In this document: one piece after another, positions 1-8,549 of the stretch
How the letters are laid out: every line of letters begins with the position of its first letter
Numbering within the stretch: the stretch's first letter is position 1
Source of the DNA: an uncultured Collinsella sp.
Lineage (GTDB): Bacteria; Actinomycetota; Coriobacteriia; Coriobacteriales; Coriobacteriaceae
NCBI GenBank assembly: GCA_947507155.1
Contig: CANNOC010000007.1
Coordinates: forward strand, 30,960 to 94,959
Direction: 5' to 3'
DNA length: 64,000 nucleotides
Notes under the pieces: model-generated
What the model saw: only the letters and a program-made list of their open reading frames with translations
What the model was told of the DNA's origin: nothing
The model's database searches: none
Translations under genes and position numbers: made by a program

Positions 1-491
1 ATACGCCCGAGCAGGTGGATCGCCTGCGCGAGCTGGGTCAGAACGCCCGTGTTATGCACTCGGGCAACTACTCTATCGGTATCGCCGCCCTGCGCCATCT
101 GGTTGCCCAGGCCACGCGCGAGCTGCCCGGCTTTGACTGCGAAATCGTCGAGACGCACCATAATCAAAAGGTCGACGCCCCCAGCGGCACTGCCAAGTTG
201 TTGCTCGACGCCGTCGTCGAAGCTGAGCCCGAGGCAGGCTACCACCCCGTCTACGGACGCGAGGGCATGTGCGGAGCGCGCGACCCCAAGGAGATCGGCA
301 TGCACTCGCTGCGCGGCGGCACCGTCGCCGGCGTGCACGAGGTGAGTTTCTTTGGCCAGGACGAGGAGGTCACGCTCACCCACCGCGCCACGAGCCGTCA
401 GATCTTCGTCAACGGCGCCTTGGCAGCCGCGCAGAAGCTCGTCACCCGCGAACCCGGCTTCTACACCTTCGACCAGGTCATGTTCGCCTAA
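1..491 (+). CDS. dapB: 4-hydroxy-tetrahydrodipicolinate reductase (C-terminal part, runs off left edge)
   Basis: This is the C-terminal part, about 160 residues, of dihydrodipicolinate reductase, which reduces the dapA product with NAD(P)H in lysine/diaminopimelate biosynthesis. The reading frame is open from the first bases, so the N-terminal Rossmann half lies outside the window. Visible family motifs are the segment ETHHNQKVDAPSGTA, which carries the catalytic histidine pair and the substrate-binding lysine, and the C-terminal GxxxxHEVSFFGQDE region typical of DapB. The stop TAA is followed 39 bases later by dapH on the same strand, so the two probably form the end of a dap operon. The C-terminal family features make the call secure; length and start cannot be judged here. 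Confidence 0.93.
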   Translation, partial: TPEQVDRLRELGQNARVMHSGNYSIGIAALRHLVAQATRELPGFDCEIVETHHNQKVDAPSGTAKLLLDAVVEAEPEAGYHPVYGREGMCGARDPKEIGMHSLRGGTVAGVHEVSFFGQDEEVTLTHRATSRQIFVNGALAAAQKLVTREPGFYTFDQVMFA

Positions 492-530
492 CTAGTTATC
501 AACCATACCCCCTCAAAGGAGAGACAGCAT

Positions 531-1250
531 ATGAGCAACGCAGCCGAGATGGATGCACAAGAGATTATCAACTACATCGCCACCGCGCCCAAAAAGACGC
601 CCGTCAAGCTGTACGTGCGCGAGAAGCCGGGCATGAAGGTCCAGTGGGGCAATGCACACGTCTACGGCGGTCGTCGTGGCAAGACCGTCTTTGGTGACTG
701 GGATGAGCTTAAGGCAATCCTCGACGCCAACGCCGACTCCATCGACTACTACGACGTAGAGAACGACTGCCGCAACTCCGCCGTGCCCATGCTCGACCTC
801 AAGGGTATCAACGCCCGCATCGAGCCGGGCGCGATCATCCGCGACCGTGTCGAGATTGGCGATCGCGCCGTCATCATGATGGGCGCCATCATCAACATCG
901 GCTCCGTCATTGGCGAAGGCTCCATGATCGACATGGGCGCTGTGCTGGGCGGCCGCGCCACCGTGGGCAAGAACTGCCACATCGGCGCCGGCACCGTGCT
1001 GGCAGGCGTCGTGGAGCCCGCCAGTGCCACGCCCGTCATCATCGAGGACGACGTTATGATCGGCGCCAATGCCGTGGTCCTGGAGGGCGTGCGCGTGGGC
1101 AAGGGTGCTGTCGTTGCCGCCGGCGCCGTATGCGTCGACGACGTCCCCGCCGGCGCCGTCGTGGCCGGTGTCCCCGCCCGCGTCATCAAGATGCGCGACG
1201 AGAAGACCGACAGCAAGACCGGCCTGGAAGAGGGCTTACGTCAACTCTAG
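531..1250 (+). CDS. dapH: 2,3,4,5-tetrahydropyridine-2,6-dicarboxylate N-acetyltransferase
   Basis: A 239-residue left-handed beta-helix acyltransferase that acetylates tetrahydrodipicolinate with acetyl-CoA, the committing step of the acetylase branch of diaminopimelate synthesis. The N-terminal domain (STPVK-like segment [12 protein letters not shown], about residues 22-34) and the long run of hexapeptide repeats from about residue 90 ([20 protein letters not shown] and onward) match the Bacillus DapH type rather than the succinyl DapD type, as does the length. The start ATG has an AAGGAGA ribosome site about 7 bases upstream. It follows dapB closely and is probably co-transcribed with it. 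The protein ends in an LRQL tail shared with Bacillus DapH. Use of the acetyl branch is established for this family; operation in this organism is inferred. Confidence 0.95.
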   Translation: MSNAAEMDAQEIINYIATAPKKTPVKLYVREKPGMKVQWGNAHVYGGRRGKTVFGDWDELKAILDANADSIDYYDVENDCRNSAVPMLDLKGINARIEPGAIIRDRVEIGDRAVIMMGAIINIGSVIGEGSMIDMGAVLGGRATVGKNCHIGAGTVLAGVVEPASATPVIIEDDVMIGANAVVLEGVRVGKGAVVAAGAVCVDDVPAGAVVAGVPARVIKMRDEKTDSKTGLEEGLRQL

Positions 1251-1253
1251 GGC

Positions 1254-1401
1254 TGCGCAGTTTTACCAAACCGCGCAACTAGTCGACGCTGCAAACGGCC
1301 CAGAGCGGCAATCTGACGTTCAATCGTCGGGCATGACCAAAAGGTCAATGCCCTCCTCTTTCACGTCACCTTGCTCGCTCTGGGGCGTTTTCGCTGACGT
1401 A
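1254..1401 (-). repeat. Structured intergenic element, copy 1 (candidate RNA, minus strand)
   Basis: Most diverged of three related copies in this window. Read on the minus strand it has an outer stem of 15 pairs (1376-1390 with 1293-1307, one C/C mismatch), a GG/GA internal mismatch, an inner stem, the conserved strand GTGAAAGAGGAG, a variable hairpin closed by GACC-TTTT-GGTC, the conserved strand GACGATTGA, then GCAGCGTCGA and a final GCGCGGTTT hairpin next to the dapH stop. Stem sequences differ from the other copies but pairing is kept, while the loop strands stay fixed. It lies between the convergent genes dapH and the nucleoid-associated protein gene. Confidence 0.6.
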
Positions 1402-1433
1402 TGTTCAACCAGTGGCGTAATTAAGCCCCAAGT

Positions 1434-1476
1434 AAAAAGGCCGAAGCCCTCATCCGAGGCTTCGGCCTTTGTTTTT
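1434..1476. terminator. Bidirectional intrinsic terminator
   Basis: A perfect 13-pair hairpin (1436-1448 with 1458-1470, core GGCCGAAGCC) is flanked by an A run on the left and a T run on the right. It can therefore stop transcripts from dapH on the plus strand and from the nucleoid-associated protein gene on the minus strand. Confidence 0.85.
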
Positions 1477-1496
1477 CAGCAGCGCCCAAGCGCAGT

Positions 1497-2501
1497 TTAT
1501 CGATTCTCAATTGACCCGATGTTTTTGAGCTCGATGGAGATGAGGCCGTTGGGCTCGTTGACGAACTCGATATACTCGGAGTTCGAACCCATCTCGGCCG
1601 GGAAGCTGATTTCGATACCCGTGTCGGTACGGATCTTGTGATTGCGCACGGCAGCGCGCTCGACCTGCTTGCGCTCCACGGGAACGCGCTCGGGAACCTT
1701 CTCCTCGGTCAGTGCCGCGCGCACGCTTTCCTTGATGACCGGTTCGTCCTCAAAGACCTCATCGACGATATCCCAAGGCGGCAGCTCCTCGTCATCCTCA
1801 ACCTTCTCGGCAACGGCAGCCTTAACCTTGGCGAGTGCCACGGCCGTATTGGCACCATGCTCCTCGGCGACTTCCTCGACCACACGCGTCACGGTGTCGA
1901 TGACCTCCTTGCCCGATACACCCGTGTCGCACTGCAGCAGGCCATCGGGGATAAGCATACGGTCCTCGCCGGCAATCTTGCGCTTCTTGTCCACGTAGCC
2001 GATCTCCATGGTACTCGCGCGCACGATGGCATAGCTCGGCACCTTTTGCGAGGGGTTCGGCAGAATGGCGTAGTGGCGCGCGATGTCGTTGCGCACCTCC
2101 CCCTCCTCGCGGCCCACTTCGTGCATAAAAGCCTGCTTGGAGCCCAGCAGCATCACGGCAAACCAGCGGGCATCCTCATCGTCGTCAAAATCGGCCACGA
2201 GCACGTCGGTGGACTCGGCTTTCTCGGCTTTGGTGAGCTCGGAAGAGATGAACTCCGCAATCTGCTGCGACAGGTCCACGAACTCGCGCTCGCCAAAGAA
2301 ATAGCCCTTGAGCTCGCCGCCAAACGCAGAGTTCTCGGCAAACGTGGCACGTTTATTGTCGGCCGAGGTTCGTGCGCGGCGCAGATGCGTGGTCACGAAG
2401 TTGCGCACGGTACGGCTTTCGATATCGAGCTCGCGCTGGCTCATAACGTTAACGGCAGAGTCAAAGTCCAGGATATGCAGAATCGCGTGATTGATTTTCA
2501 T
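1497..2501 (-). CDS. 37-kDa nucleoid-associated protein (NdpA/YejK family)
   Basis: A 334-residue protein of the nucleoid-associated NdpA family, which in proteobacteria binds the nucleoid; its biochemical role is not well defined. The N-terminus MKINHAILHILDFDS is typical of the family, followed by a middle region rich in charged residues (VLVADFDDDEDARWFAVMLL) and a conserved YAIVRASTMEIGYVDKK segment. A central acidic stretch (about residues 220-260) looks like a flexible linker. The ATG at 2501 was chosen because family members start there; an in-frame ATG at 2510 is possible and neither has a strong ribosome site. The gene stands alone, convergent with dapH across a shared terminator. 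Confidence 0.82.
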   Translation of the reverse strand: MKINHAILHILDFDSAVNVMSQRELDIESRTVRNFVTTHLRRARTSADNKRATFAENSAFGGELKGYFFGEREFVDLSQQIAEFISSELTKAEKAESTDVLVADFDDDEDARWFAVMLLGSKQAFMHEVGREEGEVRNDIARHYAILPNPSQKVPSYAIVRASTMEIGYVDKKRKIAGEDRMLIPDGLLQCDTGVSGKEVIDTVTRVVEEVAEEHGANTAVALAKVKAAVAEKVEDDEELPPWDIVDEVFEDEPVIKESVRAALTEEKVPERVPVERKQVERAAVRNHKIRTDTGIEISFPAEMGSNSEYIEFVNEPNGLISIELKNIGSIENR

Positions 2502-2612
2502 ATACGGCATTCCGTTCTAGATCGATTTCGGCACGAACCAGTATAGCGGTCGAGCCCGCCCCAAGCGCATCGAAGATTGCTGCATTGGGGCCAGGTTTCT
2601 CTGCACCAATGG

Positions 2613-3773
2613 TTAACGCAGGAGCTCGGACTGCCAGGCCTCGAGTTGTTCTGCCAGACTCTTACCGGCAGCGGACATGTCGATCTGAGGGCGTTTGGGC
2701 AGCAATGCACATCTAAGGATTGCCGCGATGGTCTGCGAAACAAAATGGCGCGTATCCTTGTCAAAGCCTTGGGCGGCCCGGAGCATCACAGGCAGGTTCT
2801 CGCGCATGTTCCCGGCGATATCCGCAAAACGTTCGGCGCCCGTAGCCTCAAACACGGAGAACAACGCTTCTACAAAACGCTCGCGCTCGCCAGGTGACAC
2901 TGCAAGCAGCATCTCGCGAATAGAGCCATCAACATATCGCGCGCCAGCAGACAGGCGTTCGCAATACACAAAATCGCAGCCGTCGACCACCCAGCTAAAG
3001 GGATTGTGTTGCAGCAGGCTAAACTCGGTGCTTTCGACGATAGCGTAGTCCTCTTGCGTCTCGAACATCATGCCGAAGATCGAAGACTGGGGCAGGGTTT
3101 TATCGATACGACCAGAAAGGCTCGCAAAGGCGTCTCCGTTCAGAAACTCCTCGACAAAGCCAGGGCCATCGTGGGAGAAGACCCGCTCAATCCGGTTACG
3201 AGCACCGCTTGAGCACATCGCTGCACCATACACAGCCAGATTTCCGCCCTTGGAATGGCCTCCGCACAAGAGCGGCCCGTCAATCGCATCCGCCGCCTCG
3301 TCCACATAACGCGCCGCGGATTCCTGGGCCGGCACAGGACACCGGAACGCCATGTTAAAGTCCTCTTTCCAGCCCACAATCGTGCTGTCGGTCCCTCGGA
3401 AGGAAACGTAGCTAAACCCTGCCGGAAATCGGAGCGTCATGGCCGCAAACTGCTCCGTCATCGCAACATCGTTCACGGCGCGATAGCCGCAAATGCGCGC
3501 ACCGCGGTATCTGGGATTTGCTGCCACTGCCTCCAACAAGGCAAGGCTTCCCTCTGGATTCCACAGGTCGCCAACCATATCCCGATAGCACTCGGCACGT
3601 AGCAGCTCGCGCACGTCAAGCCCCCGCCAGCCCTCAAGCTCTGGCATGTCGTCCGGCAGGCGCAAATACGACAACCAGGCAAAGACCAGACTGTCCACCG
3701 CGCAGAACGGCCGCTCATCAAACGAGTCAAAGGCCGTCTGGGCATAGGTCAAAAAGTTAGGCGAATCAGACAT
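2613..3773 (-). CDS. DUF2974 (Mbeg1-like) alpha/beta-hydrolase family protein
   Basis: A 386-residue protein of the DUF2974 family, lipase-like alpha/beta hydrolases of unknown substrate that are widespread in gut Firmicutes and Actinobacteria. The nucleophile elbow GHSKGGN sits near residue 173, preceded by the strand SYVSFRGTDSTIVGWKEDFNMAF that family members share. A histidine near SHDGPGF (about residue 205) and acidic residues downstream could complete a triad. There is no signal peptide, so it is probably cytoplasmic. The start ATG has a GGGAGG site just upstream. It forms a single-gene unit between the preceding minus-strand gene and a hairpin repeat. Fold assignment is confident; function is unknown. 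Confidence 0.8.
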   Translation of the reverse strand: MSDSPNFLTYAQTAFDSFDERPFCAVDSLVFAWLSYLRLPDDMPELEGWRGLDVRELLRAECYRDMVGDLWNPEGSLALLEAVAANPRYRGARICGYRAVNDVAMTEQFAAMTLRFPAGFSYVSFRGTDSTIVGWKEDFNMAFRCPVPAQESAARYVDEAADAIDGPLLCGGHSKGGNLAVYGAAMCSSGARNRIERVFSHDGPGFVEEFLNGDAFASLSGRIDKTLPQSSIFGMMFETQEDYAIVESTEFSLLQHNPFSWVVDGCDFVYCERLSAGARYVDGSIREMLLAVSPGERERFVEALFSVFEATGAERFADIAGNMRENLPVMLRAAQGFDKDTRHFVSQTIAAILRCALLPKRPQIDMSAAGKSLAEQLEAWQSELLR

Positions 3774-3791
3774 GACCCTCCCATCAACAAT

Positions 3792-3865
3792 GGTGCAAGG
3801 GGGACAGGCTGGTTTTGCACCGATTGCACCTCATTTGATGCAAACAAACCTGTCCCCGATGCACC
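3792..3865. repeat. Long imperfect hairpin with GGGGACAGG motif (REP-like)
   Basis: The left arm (3792-3819) and right arm (about 3839-3865) pair over 25 or more positions with a few mismatches, around a loop of about 20 bases. Both arms carry GGGGACAGG or its complement. The same motif recurs at 30003 and 30738, so this looks like a member of a dispersed palindromic repeat family. Its position just upstream of the DUF2974 gene and just downstream of the ldh terminator is typical of intergenic repeats. Confidence 0.6.
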
Positions 3866-3900
3866 AAAAAGGCGCCCGGGTCACATGAATCCGGGCGCCT
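3863..3900 (-). terminator. Intrinsic terminator of ldh
   Basis: A 10-11-pair GC hairpin (3870-3880 with 3891-3900) is followed on the minus strand by TTTTTGG. It lies 33 bases after the ldh stop. Confidence 0.85.
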
Positions 3901-3932
3901 TCATTGTAGCTTTTCGCTCTAGCGAGCTTGAT

Positions 3933-4883
3933 TTAGCAGGAGAAGTCGACACTGTCGATGATGTCCTTGAGGGCCTTTGCAGAGACGGTGAGCTCATGCT
4001 GCTCGTCATCGTTCAGCGGCACGGGAACGCGGCAAACGACGCCGTCGCGGCCAACGACCGTCGGCATGGAGATGGCCAGATCGGACAGGCCGTACTCGCC
4101 CACCATGAGCGAGGAGACAGGCAGAACGGTCTGCTCATCGCGCATGACAGCAGTGCAGATGCGCTTGACGGCCATAGCGACACCGTAGTAGGTGGCGTGC
4201 TTCTTCTCGATGATGGTGTAAGCGGAGTTCTTGACGTCCTCGGCGATGCGCTTCTCGGCAGCCTCATGCTCCAGGTGGCCGTGAAGCTCACAGAAGGTGT
4301 TCAGCGGCACGCCGGCAACCTGAGCGCTGGACCAAGCGACGAACTCGGAGTCACCGTGCTCGCCCATGACGTAGGCCTGGACATCGCGCGGGTCAACCTC
4401 GACGTGAGCGCCGAGCATCTGCTGCAGACGGCCGGTGTCGAGCACGGTGCCGGAGCCGATGACATGGCCCTCGGGCAGACCGGACATCTTGATGGCGGCG
4501 TAGGTCAGAACGTCGACCGGGTTGGAGACGATGAGCAGAATGCCGTCGAAGCCAGACTTCTTAATCTCGGGAATAATGGACTTAAAGATGCTGACGTTCT
4601 TGTTGACCAGGTCCAGGCGGGTCTCACCGGGCTTCTGGGCAGCGCCAGCGGTGACGACGATCATGGCGGCGTCGGCTACATCGGAATAGTCGCCGGCGTA
4701 GATCTTCATCGGCTCGGCAAACGTCATGCCGTGCGCGATATCCAGAGCCTCACCCTCGGCGCGGTTCTTGTCCACGTCGATAAGGACCATCTCGGAGAAC
4801 AGACCGCTCTGCATCAACGCGAACGCCGAAGACGAACCGACGAAACCGCAGCCGACAATAGCGACCTTCTTCTCGTTAACCAT
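3933..4883 (-). CDS. ldh: L-lactate dehydrogenase
   Basis: A 316-residue NAD-dependent L-lactate dehydrogenase that reduces pyruvate to lactate and regenerates NAD in fermentation; cytoplasmic tetramer in the family. The N-terminal Rossmann motif GCGFVGSS is at residues 11-18, the active-site loop arginine in GETRLDLV near 89, the substrate motif GTVLDTGRL near 146-153, and the catalytic histidine in GEHGDSE at about 176. Length is normal for the family. The ATG at 4883 was chosen because GGGAG lies at the right distance and the protein then begins just before the Rossmann strand; the upstream in-frame extension has no family support. It is a single-gene unit with a hairpin in its leader. Confidence 0.95.
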   Translation of the reverse strand: MVNEKKVAIVGCGFVGSSSAFALMQSGLFSEMVLIDVDKNRAEGEALDIAHGMTFAEPMKIYAGDYSDVADAAMIVVTAGAAQKPGETRLDLVNKNVSIFKSIIPEIKKSGFDGILLIVSNPVDVLTYAAIKMSGLPEGHVIGSGTVLDTGRLQQMLGAHVEVDPRDVQAYVMGEHGDSEFVAWSSAQVAGVPLNTFCELHGHLEHEAAEKRIAEDVKNSAYTIIEKKHATYYGVAMAVKRICTAVMRDEQTVLPVSSLMVGEYGLSDLAISMPTVVGRDGVVCRVPVPLNDDEQHELTVSAKALKDIIDSVDFSC

Positions 4884-4910
4884 TAGAAACTCCCATCTCT
4901 CTCCACAAAC

Positions 4911-4939
4911 AAGCCGCCCGGGAACGACCCGAGCGGCTT
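4911..4939 (-). other. GC hairpin in the ldh leader
   Basis: Twelve contiguous pairs (4911-4922 with 4928-4939) around a five-base loop. One position is a G-U pair if read as minus-strand RNA but an A/C mismatch on the plus strand, so it fits the ldh messenger leader or the end of an upstream minus-strand transcript. The following sequence (GTTTGTGG) is too short in T for a clear terminator. Confidence 0.5.
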
Positions 4940-5084
4940 GCCGTAATCCCAATACATCCAATCGGGACTTTGATTATGCTCCTATTCGCAGCCAAATATC
5001 GACCGTTTACCGAAATTATTTGCAGGATTCGTAAAATAACTGCACGAAATCGGTTTCGAGCTATTGACGAGTCGAAATGGCCTT

Positions 5085-6248
5085 CTAATACAGACCCGCC
5101 TCGCGAATGGCCTCGACAGCCAAAGCGATCTGATCGGGCGGCAGGACCAGCGCCATGCGCACGTGCCCCTCGCCCGAAGGACCAAAGCTCGCGCCCGGCG
5201 TCACCACAACACCGGCCTTCTCCATGAGCTCCTCGCAAAACGCCATGGAATCGGTGCGACCACCGGGAAGCTTGGCCCACACAAACATGGAGCCATGCGC
5301 GTTGGGACGCTCCCAGCCCAGGCCCTCAAGACCGTCGCACAGGGCATCGCGACGCTCCTGGTACTTCAGACGCTGCGCCTCGACCTCATCACGCGGACCG
5401 TTCAGGCAGGCGATAGCAGCCTTCTGGATCGGGAAGAACATACCGAAGTCGATCTGGCCGCGTAGCTTGGCAAAGGCAGAGACCACGTCCTCGCGGCCGA
5501 CCAAAAAGCCGATGCGAGCACCGGTGACGTTAAACGACTTGGAGAGCGAGAAGAACTCAACGCCCACCTCGAGCGCACCGGGATACTGCAAGAAGCTGCC
5601 GCCCGGCTCGCCGTCGAACACGATGTCGGAGTACGCGTTGTCATGGACGATGAGCAGGTCGTGCTCGCGGGCAAAAGCGATGATCTCCTCGTAGATCTCG
5701 GGCGTGCCCACCGAGCCCACCGGGTTGGCGGGCAGCGACACGATCATATACTTGGCGCGGTCGGCCACTTCGGGATCGATGCCCGCCACATAGGGCAGGT
5801 AATTGTGCTCGGCAACCAGCGGATAGTACTCGAGCTTGGCATCGGCGATCTTGGCACCCGCCTCAAAGACCGGGTAGCACGGATCGGGAACCAAAATAGT
5901 GTCGCCCGGATCGAGCAGGGCCAGGCCCAAATGGCCCACGCCCTCCTGCGTGCCGTTGCACGACTGCACCATGGACGGCGTAATGCCGGAGACACCAAAG
6001 CGACGCTCATAGTAATCGCACACGGCCTGCTTGAGTTCGGGCAGGTCACGCAGGGCATACTTCCACATCTCGGGATCTTTGGCTGCTTGCGTGAGCGCCT
6101 CGACCACGTGGTCGTACGGCTTAAAGTCGGGCGTGCCCACGCTCATGTTGTAAATGGTCTTGCCCTGAGCCTTCAGCGCGAGCAGTTTGTTGTTGAGCGA
6201 GGCGAAGACCTCCGCGCCAAAGCGGTCGAGACGCTGCGATGCCTGCAT
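5085..6248 (-). CDS. PLP-dependent class I/II aminotransferase
   Basis: A 387-residue fold-type I aminotransferase. The PLP lysine is in SLSKSFNVTGARIG at about residue 237, with SLPANPVG (about 171-178) and the aspartate of VHDNAYSD (about 203) that contacts the PLP ring nitrogen; a C-terminal HVRMALV arginine would bind the substrate carboxylate. The overall pattern resembles LL-diaminopimelate or alanine/aspartate aminotransferases; the amino donor cannot be fixed by reading. The start at 6248 has AAAGGTGG just upstream; the upstream extension would overlap the terminator of nadE and is rejected. It is transcribed in the same direction as nadE but separated from it by a strong terminator. 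Confidence 0.88.
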   Translation of the reverse strand: MQASQRLDRFGAEVFASLNNKLLALKAQGKTIYNMSVGTPDFKPYDHVVEALTQAAKDPEMWKYALRDLPELKQAVCDYYERRFGVSGITPSMVQSCNGTQEGVGHLGLALLDPGDTILVPDPCYPVFEAGAKIADAKLEYYPLVAEHNYLPYVAGIDPEVADRAKYMIVSLPANPVGSVGTPEIYEEIIAFAREHDLLIVHDNAYSDIVFDGEPGGSFLQYPGALEVGVEFFSLSKSFNVTGARIGFLVGREDVVSAFAKLRGQIDFGMFFPIQKAAIACLNGPRDEVEAQRLKYQERRDALCDGLEGLGWERPNAHGSMFVWAKLPGGRTDSMAFCEELMEKAGVVVTPGASFGPSGEGHVRMALVLPPDQIALAVEAIREAGLY

Positions 6249-6266
6249 GGTGCCACCTTTCGATAT

Positions 6267-6300
6267 GAAAAACGCGGCGCTCCGACAAGAGCGCCGCGCG
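6267..6300 (-). terminator. Intrinsic terminator after nadE
   Basis: A nine-pair GC stem (6273-6281 with 6290-6298, core GCGGCGC) is followed on the minus strand by TTTTTC. It lies 66 bases after the nadE stop and only 19 bases before the aminotransferase start, so it may also act inside that gene's leader. Confidence 0.8.
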
Positions 6301-6366
6301 ATACGGGCCATCAGATTGCAAAAGTGTAACGCTTGCAACCCCCGTATTGGTTCAATTTAGCCAACC

Positions 6367-8346
6367 TTAGTCAATTGCATTGAGCGCATCGATCTGCGCA
6401 AGCCACAGACGCGAGCTGGCGTCACTCGGCATACGCCAATCGCCGCGCGGGCTGAGCGTCACCGAGCCCACCTTGGGACCATCGGGCAGGCAGCTGCGCT
6501 TAAACTGCTGAGCAAAGAAGCGACGGTAGAACGTACGCAACCACGTGCGGACGGTCTTGGCGTCGTAGACGCCCTCGAAGCTCTTGAGCGCCATGCGGTA
6601 GATCTTGCCCGGCTCAAAGCCAAAACGCAGCAGGTAGTAGAGGAAGTAGTCGTGCAGCTCGTACGGGCCCACCAAATCCTCAGTCTTCTGCGCAATCTCG
6701 CCGTCGCCCGTGGGCGGCAGAAGCTCGGGGGACACCGGTGTATCGAGGATGTCGAGCAGCGTCTCGGCAATACGCCCGCCAAAGACATCGGCAGCATAAC
6801 GCACCAGATGGCGCACAAGCGTCTTGGGCACGCTCGCGTTGACGGCATACATGCTCATGTGGTCGCCGTTATAGGTAGCCCAACCGAGTGCCAGCTCCGA
6901 CAAGTCGCCCGTGCCGATGACAAAACCGCCAGCCTGGTTGGCCAGATCCATCAGAATCTGCGTACGCTCGCGGGCCTGGCTGTTCTCGTAGGTCACGTCC
7001 TGCACGGTCGGATCGTGCTCTATGTCCTTGAAGTGCTGTTCCACAGCCGCGTGGATCGAAACCTCGCGGAAGCTCACACCCAGGTCGTGAGCGAGCGACT
7101 CGGCGTTGGACTTAGTGCGATGCGTCGTGCCAAAGCCGGGCATGGACACGGCTGTGATACCGGTGCGCGGCAGCCCCAGTGCATCGAAGGCGCGAACTGT
7201 CACGAGCAGTGCCAGCGTGGAGTCCAGGCCGCCCGAAAGACCGATGACTGCAGCCTTGGTACCCGTATGGGCAAGGCGGGTCTTGAGGCCGGCGGTCTGC
7301 AGGTCGAGGATGGTCTCGCAACGCTCGGCCAGGTCGCCATGGTCGGCCGGCACAAAGGGCGCACGGGGGAAGACACGGTCGATATCGCAGGCATCGCGCA
7401 GGACAGGTTCGTCTGCCAGCACGCCCTCAAACGAAAATTCAACGGTCGTGGCCTCCGGCGCATCGTCCGCGCGCGTCCACGTCGTCGAGCGACGGCGCTC
7501 GGCAACCAGACGGTCAAGATCGACATCGGCGACGGCCATATCGCAGGTAAGCAGTTTGGTGGCGGCGAGCTTGGAGCCGTTTTCGTAGATAAGGTTCTCG
7601 CCTGCAAAGACCATATCGGTCGTGGACTCGCCCTCGCTCGCATCCGCATAGGCATAGGCGCAGTACAGGCGCGCACTCTGATTGGAGATGAGACTGCGGC
7701 GATAGTCTGCCTTACCGATAATCTCATCCGAGGCCGACGGGTTGAGAATCACCGTCGCACCGGCAAGCGCCATCTCGGTCGAAGGCGGCGCCGGCACCCA
7801 CAGGTCCTCACAGACCTCAACGCCCAGCACCAGGTCCTCGGCGCCCTCATCACAGCAGCGGTAGACAAGCCCCGAACCCAGCGGAACCGGACCCTGACCG
7901 GCAAATTCAACCCACACGGGATCCGCAGGCGCCGGAGCAAACCAGCGGCGCTCGTAGAACTCACCATAGTTGGGCAGATACTTTTTGGCCGTAAGACCCA
8001 AAAGCTCGCCCGCGCAGCACACGGAGGCGCAGTTGTAGATATTCTCGGCAACTGCAACGGGAAGACCGATGGTAAAGACAATCGGCAGCTCACGAGTCTC
8101 GTCGAGGATATGTACCAGAGCGGCCTCACAGGCATGCAGCAGCGTGCGGTTATGGAACAGGTCGGCCGCGGTATAGCCGCACAAGTTGAGCTCGGGCAGC
8201 ACCAGCGCGCGAACGCCGCGCTCGGTAGCCTCGCGAACAGCCGCCAGCGCAACCTCGGCATTGCCTTCGACATCGGCCACGCGAATCTGCGGCGACGCCG
8301 CCGCCACACGCAAAAAGCCATCAGACTGAGAAAGGTGAAGATTCAT
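6367..8346 (-). CDS. nadE: Glutamine-dependent NAD+ synthetase
   Basis: A 659-residue two-domain enzyme that amidates nicotinate adenine dinucleotide to NAD using glutamine. The N-terminal nitrilase-fold glutaminase shows the triad: glutamate in LVLPELNLCGY (about residue 50), lysine in KKYLPNYGEFYE (about 125) and cysteine in GVEVCEDLW (about 175). The C-terminal ATP-pyrophosphatase domain has GLSGGLDSTLAL (about residue 366). Length fits the fused actinobacterial type. The ATG at 8346 has GGGAG seven bases upstream; an upstream ATG at 8373 lacks a ribosome site. It ends at a strong terminator and seems monocistronic. Confidence 0.95.
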   Translation of the reverse strand: MNLHLSQSDGFLRVAAASPQIRVADVEGNAEVALAAVREATERGVRALVLPELNLCGYTAADLFHNRTLLHACEAALVHILDETRELPIVFTIGLPVAVAENIYNCASVCCAGELLGLTAKKYLPNYGEFYERRWFAPAPADPVWVEFAGQGPVPLGSGLVYRCCDEGAEDLVLGVEVCEDLWVPAPPSTEMALAGATVILNPSASDEIIGKADYRRSLISNQSARLYCAYAYADASEGESTTDMVFAGENLIYENGSKLAATKLLTCDMAVADVDLDRLVAERRRSTTWTRADDAPEATTVEFSFEGVLADEPVLRDACDIDRVFPRAPFVPADHGDLAERCETILDLQTAGLKTRLAHTGTKAAVIGLSGGLDSTLALLVTVRAFDALGLPRTGITAVSMPGFGTTHRTKSNAESLAHDLGVSFREVSIHAAVEQHFKDIEHDPTVQDVTYENSQARERTQILMDLANQAGGFVIGTGDLSELALGWATYNGDHMSMYAVNASVPKTLVRHLVRYAADVFGGRIAETLLDILDTPVSPELLPPTGDGEIAQKTEDLVGPYELHDYFLYYLLRFGFEPGKIYRMALKSFEGVYDAKTVRTWLRTFYRRFFAQQFKRSCLPDGPKVGSVTLSPRGDWRMPSDASSRLWLAQIDALNAID

Positions 8347-8549
8347 AAGAATGCTCCCGTGCGTAGACGCCATTCACAACAATTAGCAAGCCCTATTGTA
8401 GTTCAACCGCCGGGTGCAACCGCATCCCACCAACTTGGTGAGCTATTGATGAGTTGATGGTATCTGTTAAATGTCACGTACGATTCACATCTGGTGGGTA
8501 CCCTGATGGCTACACGAAACGAAGTAGATTTACACCGGGAGGACCCCGT

